Under the pieces are notes generated by a model. The model was not told the origin of the DNA, made no database searches, and saw nothing but the letters and a program-made list of their open reading frames with translations. 64,000 bases of DNA from Ophiura sarsii (Eukaryota; Echinodermata; Ophiuroidea; Amphilepidida; Ophiuridae). The position numbers and the translations under genes are program-made. Shown here one piece after another: positions 52,200-62,802 of this stretch (within the stretch, counting starts at the first letter, position 1; each line of letters starts with the position of its first letter). The DNA is taken from the NCBI GenBank assembly GCA_035610835.1, contig CM069447.1, positions 16,387,992-16,451,991 on the forward strand, in the 5' to 3' direction.

Positions 52200-52430
52200 A
52201 TCTGACGGCCCTGGTATGGTGGGGAAATGTTAAGCTCAAACCTTGCTCCTGGGGAAGAAAAAACTTTGTGCAACCTTGGTAACATGTAATGTCTATGGAG
52301 AGCGTTCACTTGAGTCCCCCTTACCTTGCAACTCATTACAAAAAAATTGTTAAGTATAAAACTGATCTTATATCCAATTTCAATAATTGGGTTAATATAA
52401 GATGAAGGTACCTTATTATATGTGCATAAA

Positions 52431-54440
52431 TTAAATATTTTATAAATTGTTTAAACTATATAAGGGTTTTGATGGATATCCAAAATGTTCGCCAAATACT
52501 ATTCAATTGAGGGTTATTTTGAATAAAGTATGGGTCATCCAAAAGATCTGACACGTTTCAGAATTTGGCGTGCTGGCTATTAAGACTAGGCCAGAACAAC
52601 CATGTAAGCAAAATTAATTAAAATTCCATTTTTGTTGATTTCAATTGAAGTTGTTTCAATTTAACAAAGATTAAAATCAGGTGTTTATTTGACATTTATT
52701 ATAAGAATAAAGATGTAATGTGTTCGTATTATGCCTCAAATCTTATAATCTGATAATCTATCACGTCCAATGGCTATAAAATCCGCAAGCAATCTGATAA
52801 TCTGTCACGCGGCGGCGTCTAATGGCTATAAAATCCGCAAGCAACACAAAAACATGTTTTATTTATCTGTCCGTCTCGCAATGCCATGTTGATGAAAGTG
52901 GAGAACAAACTGTCCGTCCCTAAGGCGACGAAAATAACACTCCCTGTTTTAGGGGCAGACGGACCTGTCAAGTGAGGGTCTGTCAGTCTTGGGTTTTTTC
53001 TTGTATTTTTCTTTTTTTCTCTTCTTTTTAACCTAAAATGTCACCAAAATCTGCAAAAATCAGGAATGTTTTAAACATATTTTTTGAAAAAAAATGTTGA
53101 CAGATTTTCGGGGAAAAAACGGCTGATTTTACATGATTTGAGAAAAAAAATTCTTGAAAAAACGCAACAAGTGGGTTGGTCTGGCCCGTAATACAGTTGT
53201 TGTTTTTTCTCGCATCCCATTAGATTTTCGGGGGAGGGACATGGAAGTTTGGGTCAGGCAGAATGGAAGTTTGGGTCAGGCAGAATCCTTTTTTTAGACC
53301 CAATTTACAGTATTCCTTTATCTTGTGGTGGGTGGGGCAGAGGTGGTTTTTGTACTTTTTACTCATCAGTGGGTGAAGTTTGTTTTCCTTCAAAAAACTG
53401 TCATGCCCCCCCCCCCCCCCCCTACCCCTACCCCCCGAGAATATAATGGTTTCTTTGTAGAACATAGTACCGTTTAATGCACTAGCCCCTGATAACCATT
53501 GTATTTGATAGTTAAAACCTTTTAGCCGTATCTCGTACTTGAACACGGGTTTAGCTTTAAACCGTGTCCAACTAAACTTTTGTCTAAATTAAATGCAAGT
53601 TTATCTTTTAAACGATGCTTTTAACAAAACCTGATTTTAATCTCAGTAAATCTTGTCCCTAGAGTGGTCGTGCGTTAGGTTTTCAATTTATTGTGGCCCA
53701 AATGGGTTTTACAATAGATGTCGACTGATTTTCTCAATGCACATGTATTTTTAAGACTACACAATGCACCTCAGCTTTCACCGAGTTTAGTTTAAACGTG
53801 AGTTAAACTACCCCATAGACACTTTTCAGAGATAGACAAGTGTTTTAGTTAAACAAATCTTCGAGAATTGCGTTTAGTTATAAGAGGTGTGTTTAAAGTC
53901 AAAGTTAAACCTGTGATTAGCTTAAAACCGCATTTAAATACTTACGAGAATACAGCCCATTATCTTGTCAATCAAAATGGATTTGTTTACTTGACTGGAT
54001 CTGAAACACTGGCTGATATATTGTATTATATTTATAACCATATTTTCAAAATGTTGTCTTGTCCTAACTTGCACAACAATATTATGCGTATAGCACATCA
54101 TTTATGATCTATGTCATATCTAGCACAGTGAGTAACCTAAGACGATTTAAAGTGTTAAATTTTGAAAATGAAAGAATTGAAATCATATCAGTTATGGATA
54201 AGTAATTTTCTCGGGGGGGGGGGGGGGGGGGGGGGCACTCATGTATAAAAGTTGTAATCATCCACTCTCAAAATCTACCCTTAACACAGATTCTAAAAGA
54301 AGGAAAACGTGACCCTTAACAAGAATTATAGCTCGACGAATCATACTCATATCAAAGGATATAGGTCCTCAAGACAGAGTTTAGACTGGAAAAATGTATG
54401 AAGTAATAGGGTGATTCAGTATTGTTAGTTTAGTCTTATA
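52431..54440. other. Non-coding, dispersed repeats
   Basis: 52527-52603 repeats 48703-48778. 52740-52845 is a short tandem duplication (AATCTGATAATCT and GGCTATAAAATCCGCAAGCA). 52915-53215 is the dispersed CAGATTTTCGGGGAAAAAAC repeat. 53560-53960 has many AGTTTA/TAAACT inversions. A 23-G run is at 54213-54235. No gene was recognised. Confidence 0.55.
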
Positions 54441-55332
54441 CAGGGTGGTTCAATAAAACCTTGACAGTTTTTTGAAGCCATTTTTTTTAAAATTCTGTAG
54501 ATTTAAAAAAAAATCTTTTTCAATATTCATCAACTACATGATCTTGACCATCTATGCTGAAAATATCGTTACAAATAACCTTACGGTTGCAAAATAACAG
54601 TTATTTGAACAAAGACTGTCCCGTTTCACTCTGTCCACGGGTACTGATTTCGCGACGTTACATTGAATACTGAATGATGAATTGCATGCAAGTAATCTAA
54701 GATTTGAAGATCCCGCCAGGTGAAACCAGTGTAATTGTTAACATCTTAACTATCTATTCAGGTGTGAAATCAATACGTAATAATAATACCACGAGAGACC
54801 CTAATTAGAATTATTGATTTTCATAGATTGGAAGCGTAATTGTCTATGCTCTATGCCATAACAGTGACGATGCCATTTAATGTTATCTTGCTGGGCATTT
54901 CCCGTAGACTTACTCGTGGGCAAAGAGATTTGGAGAGATTCTTCAAATAGCTATCATTTTGCCGCCATAGCATTATTAACATTGAAATTTTCAGCATAGA
55001 CGGCCAAGATGATTTTTTTGAGGAATATGTAAAAAAAACACTCAAATCCCACAATTTTTAAAAGTATGGCTTTGAAAAACTGTCAACGTTTTATTGAACC
55101 ACACTGGTTGTAACGTCGCGAAATCAGTACCCGTGGACAGAGTGAAATAGGACAGACTTTGTTCAAATAGCTGTTATTTTGCAACCGTAAGGTTATTTGA
55201 AATGATATTTTCAGCATATAGAGGGTCAAGATCATATAGTTGATGAATATCGAGAATTTTTTTTATTTTAAATCTACAGAATTTCAAAAAAATGGCTTCA
55301 AAAACCTGTCAAGGTTTTATTGAACCACCCTG
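54441..55332. mobile_element. Tc1/mariner-like element, TA flanks, with an internal diverged end
   Basis: CAGGGTGGTTCAATAAAACC then TTGACAG at the left and the inverse ending ATTGAACCACCCTG at the right, flanked by TA. A third, diverged end (AAACTGTCAACGTTTTATTG, ACCACACTGG) lies at about 55070-55107. This suggests one copy inserted in, or rearranged with, another. The block TACCCGTGGACAGAGTGAAA occurs in both orientations. Confidence 0.82.
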
Positions 55333-55334
55333 TA

Positions 55335-55768
55335 TAGGCTGCATGTTTTTACACAAAGATGACACATGACTACTAATGGCCCAAGCAACCCTTAGCTCGG
55401 ATTCAGGTTTAAAAATACGCCCTTATTCTCTGAAATTGGCGATTTTGATACCCTTAGCACAGGCCCGCGTTGTGGTAGAAAAAAGCGCCCTTATTTTCGT
55501 TCACGCGGATGATTACAACATTATACCTGACTGCCCCCCCCCCCGGAATTTTCATTAGACATAAAATAAAAGTATATCTCCCTAAAAACGTAAAAATTCT
55601 TAATTGTTTAGTTTATAATTTATTGATATAAAATGTGACCATTCAGCACAAAGGGGCCGTATATTCGGCAGAGCATGTTCTGAGATATGGCCCAATGAAC
55701 TTTTCAATAAAAAAAATATGAAACAAAGGAAGGTTTCAATGGATTTATTGATTTTGCACCTACCTTAA
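55335..55768. other. Unassigned non-coding
   Basis: No gene or clear repeat was recognised between the mariner-like element and the nested family C/D insertion. Confidence 0.5.
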
Positions 55769-57107
55769 CACTTTCCACGCGGCTATTATTTTTACCATAC
55801 ATACAACAGATTTTTCAGAAACCTTTCACAATTTTCAAAGTCTATCTCAAGGATTACTGACCCAATACTAGACATGTTTGTACTTATGTCAATGCATTTC
55901 TCATGGTGATTCTGAATATGTTAAGGGAAGTGTCAACCCTATTATTTTGATGATCAACTTTTGCTTCTAAGTTTGAGAATATTGAATAAAAGTACATAAA
56001 AGTATACATTTTTAGAAAGGAAATTTGATAAGGAAGCCGATGGTGATATCAATGTGATACCAAATAAACTAAATTTTGAGAAATGAACCAAAAAGCCATT
56101 TTTTTACCCCAAATTTTTCAGACAGCATAACTATAAAATAAAAAATGGTAATTTGTTCTAATATACGTTTTTGTAAACAAAACAATTTTGTCTAGGAGGC
56201 AATTTTTTCTTTTTCCAAAATAAAGCTTGGTTTTGGAAATATTGCTAAAAACATCGGAAAAGTGTAAAAGTCGTGTTTTTTTGCGTACATTTCGCTAGAA
56301 ATGGATGCATATCTCGAGTTTGAAATCCATAATCGAAAAAATAAAAAATTGCCTCCTAGCGCTGAAAGTCCGCTACACAATGGTAGTAAAAGCTTACCTG
56401 ATAGTTTGATATATTTTTAGTTATGTTGTCTGAAAATTCGTAAAATTCCTTCAAATTTGAACTTCTAGAAAACATCGATTTAGTAAAAATATTGACATTT
56501 TCCACCATTTAAAGCTAAATGTTCACGGAACACACGGGCGTGTGACCTAAAAAGCGAGTATACTATTATGAACAATCATAATAAACTATCAGATTCAATT
56601 TATATTGTCACAATGTGAAGAAATTGGAAGAAAACTGAAATTTAAATGATCGTAAGATTGGCCTTTGTTTACATTTTAGACATTGTTTTGCGCTCTTTTG
56701 TTTTTCGCGTCTACGTCGCGGATATTAAGCGGCGCGTCTAGTATTACGCGCGGGAAGTTTCAGCGCGCGACGCAATGATCGAACAGCTGTCGCAGCATTT
56801 GAAAAGCGCGGAACTCCGCTTAAATTCCCGCCAAATAACTATGCGCCTTTTCCTGACTCAAACTTACCAAAACAACAATTTAAAATCACCCAAAAGAATG
56901 GGAAATAATAGCTTCCGATTAGTAACTTATGATGGTAATGATAGAATGCATATAAAAGTATAAAATAATAGAGAAATATGAAATTCAATTTTTGAAACAA
57001 GTGCCGGGTTGACACTGCCCTTAATGAAATTCAATAATTTTGACATTTTTTAAACATTTTGTGAAATTTTGGAATGTCCTCTGCAGCCGCCTGCCGCGTG
57101 GAAAGTG
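55769..57107. mobile_element. Family C element split by a family D element
   Basis: Family C ends at 55769 (CACTTTCCACGCGGC) and 57107 (GCCGCGTGGAAAGTG), with TTAA at 55765-55768 and 57108-57111. Removing 55925-57020 plus one TTAA leaves about 239 bp, the normal family C length. Confidence 0.88.
55925..57020. mobile_element. Family D element, long form, TTAA flanks
   Basis: 1,096 bp with GGGAAGTGTCAACCC and GGGTTGACACTGCCC ends, TTAA at 55921-55924 and 57021-57024. The interior has a CpG-rich patch at about 56700-56825 (TTTTCGCGTCTACGTCGCGG, GCGCGCGACG) and an inverted pair AGGAGGCAATTTTTTCTTTT and AAAAAATTGCCTCCTAG. No transposase was found. Confidence 0.88.
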
Positions 57108-57111
57108 TTAA

Positions 57112-57496
57112 CATGCATTATGGACAAATGGCCAACTGTTTACATCACATTGTAGTGGATGGTCACAAATTCTGTTACCCTCATATGTGTTCTCGTTTTT
57201 GCCCAAAAAGAGGGACTTCTTAGAAAGTGTCCTTGAAATGGTAAAAAAAGGGGGTTATTTTCAGACAAAATGTCCGTGCTTTAGGGAGAAAAAGAGGATC
57301 GAATTAACCAACTTGTCCATGAAACGCTGTCCAATAGTGGGTGGGGGGGGGGGGGGGGGGGGGGGGTACTTCAAAATCCTGGAACGATCATGTATTACCC
57401 CTCTGAATACGAAGAGAGAACATCGGGTAACAAGGTTGGTGCATATGGCAGCTGGACTATAGGAGAGATCCGACGAGGGACACTAACCTCTTGGTT
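57112..57496. other. Non-coding with G run
   Basis: A G run of about 24 at 57343-57366. Nothing else was recognised. Confidence 0.5.
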
Positions 57497-57630
57497 AGGC
57501 CTAAAAAAAAAAAGAGGTTTGATTGGCGTAACCCGACCGACCCTAAATACATCGCCGACCCTGAATATTTTTTATTATTTTGAGGGAGGAAAAAATAAAA
57601 ATAACAATAAATATTTTTAAAAATGTAAAC

Positions 57631-57663
<33 letters not shown>

Positions 57664-57815
57664 TTTTATTACTTTGTTCAATTTCGGCTATTTTAAGTCC
57701 CCAAAGCAGGTGATTTAAAAAATTAAAAAAAAAAAATGTAAAAAAAAAATCACGACCGACCTACCCTATTTGTTTTGGTCATGTTACGCCAATCAAACTT
57801 TTTTTTTTTAGGCCT
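57497..57815. mobile_element. Inverted-repeat element, AT-rich core
   Basis: TTAGGCCTAAAAAAAAAAAG then GTTTGATTGGCGTAAC, against GTTACGCCAATCAAAC then TTTTTTTTTTAGGCC. The core has many AAAATAAAAAT units. Confidence 0.85.
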
Positions 57816-58333
57816 TAGCGTCAATTTCGCCAACCTAGAGGTTAACGGCCGTGATATGAATCGGTCATATGGTTAACCGACCCCGAGTATAAAGCTTGAA
57901 TGTTAACCCTAAAAGATCTTACGGTTAACTACCCCGATGCACTAACCGAGAGTGTGTGCGCCATGCGAATCCATCCGTAATCTTAACCGTGAGTGAGATT
58001 TTTGACCTGTGTCCCTGGTCTTACCACAAAATGATGAATCGCACGAAGCTAACCTCGAAGCTACCGCTGTGGATCGTTTTACTCGAGGCAAAGTTTACTT
58101 GACGCAAAGTTTGTCGTCTGGACATGCACTGTATAATTAGCAGTATAATATTTTTAAGCTCAAGAATAACTATTCTCGAATCAGTTATTCTCGAGTCTAA
58201 GTGGCCGTCTGAACAGGCCTTATAACTGGGAGGGCTCAGCTTTGCTTGACGTCAATAAAATGTGACTTGTCATGTCAAAAGGGCGCATTTGTTGGCAGTA
58301 TATGCATTACATGATATTGGGGAAGTAAAGCTA
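57816..58333. other. Non-coding with GGTTAAC repeats
   Basis: GGTTAAC/GTTAACC words recur between 57838 and 57990. No gene was seen. Confidence 0.5.
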
Positions 58334-58441
58334 CGCTGGTTCCCTGCGCTGATGGTCTTCCCACACACGGCCCGACACTAACTATTAGTTGGTTAGCGGA
58401 GATTTTTCCGGATTGGAGCAAAGGGCTCAGGGAACCAGTGT
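58334..58441. mobile_element. Short inverted-repeat element
   Basis: ACGCTGGTTCCCTGCGCT and the inverse GGGCTCAGGGAACCAGTGT, about 108 bp. Shares ends with the inner pair at 49425-49935. Confidence 0.65.
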
Positions 58442-58699
58442 AAAGTAAAGCATGAAAAACAACAGAAATATGAAAAGAATTTCAGCATATAATATTTCTC
58501 ATAAAATCTGAATGTATTGACCAAATGTATCGAGCGAGGTATCATTCTAAAGCTTCTAAATACATTGTATATTAGTTCATCAGGTTTGTTGAGGTAAATA
58601 ATTGGATTAAACATTGTGTTTATCAAAACCAGTGATTGAGGCGAATAAATATAAATATTTACTCACCAACTATCGTTTCTTCTGACTACCCTGCCCGAA

Positions 58700-59115
58700 A
58701 TTTGATATGATTTGATACTATCAAAAGTGTATCAAATCGTATCAAATACTACTGTATCAAATCATATCAAATAGGGTATGAATTGGGACAATTTGATACT
58801 ATCAAATCATATCAAATCATATCAAATCAAATTTGATATGATTTGATATGATCCCAGGATTTGATACGATTTGATATGATTTGATACGATTTGATACAAT
58901 TTGATACGATTTGATACAATTTGATATAGCCAAAATTTGATTCAATTTGATACAATCAAAAGTGTATCAAATAACAGTATTGTATCAAATAGTATCAAAT
59001 AGGGTAAGAATTGGGACATTTTGATATATATCAAATCATATCAAATTATTTTGATATAATTTGATACAATTTGATATAGTCAAAATTGTACAATTTGATA
59101 CAATCTGAGAATTTC
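58700..59115. repeat. Tandem/inverted array of TTTGATAY(R)A words
   Basis: Dozens of copies of ATTTGATATGA/ATTTGATACGA (and inverse ATCAAATCATATCAAAT) at about 10-11-bp spacing. The left part is mostly one strand and the right part the other, giving a cruciform-prone block. Confidence 0.92.
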
Positions 59116-60816
59116 ATACAGCATGTTATATTATTGTTTCATCAAATTTTATTCTTCGGCATATCTTTAAAGCACTTTGTAAATAGAGACACAATATGCT
59201 AACATACACTATAAATTATACTTTGGCATCAGCAGAATTGGCAAGTTTTATAACACAGGTTCCCAAACATACTCGTATCACTATCGTATCACCAAAAATT
59301 GTCACCCCCCATTTTGTGTACTCAGTAGACGCTAAGATTATAATGCAAAGGACCCAGTTATTCTATAACGCTTATTTATTTCCAAAACAAAATCTGTTGA
59401 AAAGAAAACAACTTCTTCAGTTGATCATTGGTAAAAGTTCAGTTATAAATAATTGTTCTTAACGCGAAAAAAAGAAGATTTGTGCACAATCTTGTAACGG
59501 TGTCATTCGCCTCCCGAATTGTTCATTGGCACCTCAAACGAAGTATCGTGTGCCGGCAGTTGTGTTGCTCTCATACACGTCAAGACGACCAATGTCCAAT
59601 GGCGTCATTTGTCCAGTGTTCTGGCACAATAATAGTTAATCATACATACATACATTGCAAAACGTTCCACGGTCACAGTTGTTGCACAGAATGGTAGTAC
59701 GTAGAAATTAAACGGAATCCTTAATGAAAAAGGCACTCTGCCTGCGTCCGCCTCGGAATTGTTAGGAGTTAAAAGAAAATGCAATACACTTTGTATTACT
59801 GCTGTAGTTAAACATGCGCGAGCTACCCGCGTCACACAGATAACACCTCCACGACTGCTTGATGGTTCAATGGCGTCCAAGTTGTACATCCAACATCACT
59901 AGAAGTATTCAAGTCCGACATGGCGACACCCAATGCAAGCTCTTTTTATAAAAATACCCAACTCGCTGAAAATGCATCTACTTTCAGCGCCGATTGGCAA
60001 TATTATAAAAACCAATTGTGTGGTTACTGCTGTGACGACGAATTTATAAAGCCTATATGAGCTCTCAAGAGAAGTGTTGTTCCCTTCAAAGTTCAAACAT
60101 AAATCTAAACAATAGTTTCACTATTCCATTTTTAGAATGCTTCGTGTTGTGTGACTAACTCAATTAATTATTATTGCGATGATAGCGTCAATGAGAGTCG
60201 CTGGAAAATGTTAAATACATGTATAGTACCTCAGCAGCGTCTGTTGATTGGTAGATCAATTATATCAGCAAGCTATGCTATTAAACGTTGCATATGATAT
60301 CGTGGTTTTGTGGTGATTCTACAATAAGTAATTTTGTTCATCTTTAAAAAAAGCTTTTGGCATGTTCTTGCATTGAAGAGACCAAACCATGGTCTACTTG
60401 ATTGAAACCATCATCAGTGTAATATCAGATAATAAACACTATAATCTCTAATGTTGCTTCATCCATCCTCCAGCAGTCTCTGTTACGTACATCATCTGTG
60501 AAATTAAGAAGATATAAAATGAAAATAAAAACACATTAAAATCAGAATACTGCATTTACATAAGCTATGGCCATGGATACAGGGTGCCAACTAGTCCGTC
60601 ATTTCCCATTTGCAATCATGATACTGTTTTTCACCTAAAGCTATTGCTAGGGTCAATTGCTTCCTATTGACCATACGTCATGGTAATTAAATGGCTTTTA
60701 TGATTAATTAATTAATAATTAATAATTGATAAAGTTTCACTACCGGTACTCAATTTGTGCATTGGTACGCTTACAATATTCATCAAAAAGTAGTTATACA
60801 CTCAACAGGTAATAAA
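59116..60816. other. Long stretch without a recognised feature
   Basis: The most repeat-poor part of the right half. Open frames up to 94 codons exist but none resembles a known protein or has splice-site support. Possibly single-copy non-coding DNA. Confidence 0.45.
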
Positions 60817-61310
60817 TGGGCGTTTAACTCTATAAAATGTATATCCTACCTAAAATATTAAATTATAAAGTCGTTGAGAAATATATCTTCTTTAATATGA
60901 GATATTGCATGCTAGGATTGGTTGAATATTGAAGAAGGGACAATCCCAAATGTAAGGTAAAGTCACAATTTCATTTTCACATTTTTCTTTTCAACACAGG
61001 GGAGAGTATGACAGGTAGCGTGTGTGGCGTATTGATCCATCGGAACAACACGGCCGACCATCCAACCTGCGCATGCATTGCATCCCCAATTGCAATCCTG
61101 GAAATCGCTTCTGTACCCGTGTCCGTGTGCAGAAAAGTAAAATGTGAAAATAAAAATCGGACTTCACCTTACATTTATTTAGTGTCCATTCCTCAATAAT
61201 CACTCAATCCAAGTGTGCAATATCTCATATTAAAGAATATATAAATTACTCAACAACTTCATAATTTAATATTTGGAGGTAGGATATATTTTTTAGAGTT
61301 AGAAGCCGGG
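60817..61310. mobile_element. Imperfect palindromic element
   Basis: TAACTCTATAAAATGTATAT then CCTACCTAAAATATTAAATT, against AATTTAATATTTGGAGGTAG then GATATATTTTTTAGAGTTA; inner arms TTAATATGAGATATTGCA and GCAATATCTCATATTAA. Confidence 0.75.
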
Positions 61311-61318
61311 GCCCGGTA

Positions 61319-61768
61319 CCTGTACTTGTCTTGTTTTGGTTGTGAAACACCTGTTGCAATATGCACATTGGTATGGTTACTCTTTGGTGTGAATCTAATT
61401 AGCTTTCATGTCTTGTTTTGGTACTTGCATTTTTGAAACATTCGTCACAATATGCACATTGGTGTGGTTTCTCTTTGGTATGAATTCTTTCATGTCTTGT
61501 TTTGGTACTCACATTTTTGAAACATTCGTCACAATAGGCACATTGGTATGGTTTCTCTTTGGTATGAATTCTTTCATGTCTTGTTTTGGTACTTGCATTT
61601 TTGAAACATTCGTCACAATATGCACATTGGTGTGGTTTCTCTTTGGTATGAATTCTTTCATGTCTTGTTTTGGTACTTGCATTTTTGAAACATTCGTCAC
61701 AATAGGCACATTGGTATGGTTTCTCTTTGGTATGAATTCTTTCATGTCTTGTTTTGGTACTCGCATTT
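61319..61768 (-). pseudogene. C2H2 zinc-finger array, truncated
   Basis: On the minus strand the frame from 61768 down reads TRHERIHTKEKPYQCAYCDE then CFKNVSTKTRH, repeated every 84 bp (28 codons). There are three complete C-x2-C...H-x3-H fingers and a fourth cut by a stop (TAA at 61399-61401), caused by a small insertion; a fifth decayed finger follows out of frame. The usual Leu of the finger core is Lys, and the units are almost identical, alternating PYQ and PHQ. The upstream coding part is separated by the element at 61769-62435. Confidence 0.82.
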
Positions 61769-62435
61769 GGGTGTTTCTTCAGTAATGAGACCCCCCTAGG
61801 GTCAATTTATGTAAGTGGCCATAAAAATTGTTTTAAATTAATTTTGTGGTTCATATTTGGCCAGAACTTCTGTTTAGTACTAGAGAGATAGCGAGCAAAA
61901 TTTCAGAATCCTACCTCAATTTTGAATTTTTTTTACACACAAACCCTATGGGAAATTGTGTGTCAATGTTACAACCGTTACCTGTTACAACCGTTAGTGC
62001 GTCAAGAATATTCAAACGGCTGAATATTTAAAAGTATACCATGAATATGGTTGGGGCTTATTTCCTAGGTTGCACGACATCAATTCCTTGAAACCAAATC
62101 CATTGGGGTACTTTTTGTCATACCAGAGTCTAGAAATTGTCGAACTAGTAGCCGGTCGTAACGGTTTTAACATTGACGCACGGTTACAACCGTTATCAAC
62201 AAAATGTCATGAAACTCTAAAAACTGACAACATTTTAAAATCCTTTTACAATATTCAGGTAGCATCAATGTGATGTATTGCATAAATCAAGGAAAGACCA
62301 CTTGACAATTAATTATGTGCTTCAGGAGGTCATTTTTGATCATTGACACACACATTTGAAAATTAATTTAAAACAATTTTTATGGCCACTTACATAAATT
62401 GACCCTAGGGGGGTCTCATTACTGAAGAAACACCC
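61769..62435. mobile_element. 667-bp inverted-repeat element inserted in the zinc-finger gene
   Basis: GGGTGTTTCTTCAGTAATGA then GACCCCCCTAGGGTCAATTT at one end and the exact inverse at the other (about 75 bp). ATTT flanks both sides (61765-61768; 62436-62439), a likely 4-bp target duplication. The interior has CAACCGTTACCTGTTACAAC words, also inverted. Confidence 0.9.
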
Positions 62436-62802
62436 ATTTGTGAAACATTCATCACAATATGCACATTGGTGTGGTTTTTCTCTTTGGTGTGAATCCTTTC
62501 TGAATGACTTGTTTTGTGTTCCGATGTAGAAAAATATTTCACAGTATATGCACATTTATGTGGATTGTTTTTGGTATTAATCCTTTTGTGCTTGTTTTGG
62601 TATTTGAATACATACGGAACTCTTTTATTAATGTGCACATTAGTTTGGTCGAGAGAAAAATTAGAGCATTTGTTTGTCTGACGGATGAACGTTGGAACCA
62701 ATATCGACGAATCTGCCTTTTATGACGTTTTATATGAATCTGATATAAATTGTCAAATTTACAGAAAACTCCCCCTGCGCAATACTTGCAGATTAATGGC
62801 AA
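62436..62802 (-). pseudogene. Decayed upstream part of the zinc-finger gene
   Basis: Minus strand: LICKYCAGGVFCKFDN...QIHIKRHKR is one degenerate finger; after a frame change come HKRINTKNNPHKCAYTVKYF and HSERIHTKEK; after another, QCAYCDECF. At least two frameshifts and loss of several zinc ligands make it non-functional. Confidence 0.75.

Larger units (their letters stand above)
51341..52430. other. Non-coding with paired G and C runs
   Basis: 51841-52211 has inverted ends GGCCGTCAGA and TCTGACGGCC. It encloses a 23-G run (51951-51973) and a run of about 32 C residues (52168-52199), which could pair with one another. Confidence 0.6.

Noticed and set aside
59116..60816. Looked for CFAP43 C-terminal exons in this repeat-poor stretch
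   Set aside because: No stretch with splice borders encoded the expected helical C-terminal segment by eye; a profile search would be needed to exclude small exons.
61408..61785. Plus-strand frame of 125 codons (FGTCIFETFVTI repeats)
   Set aside because: It is the antisense of the zinc-finger array; the minus-strand frame has the Cys and His pairs and the TGEKP-like linker.
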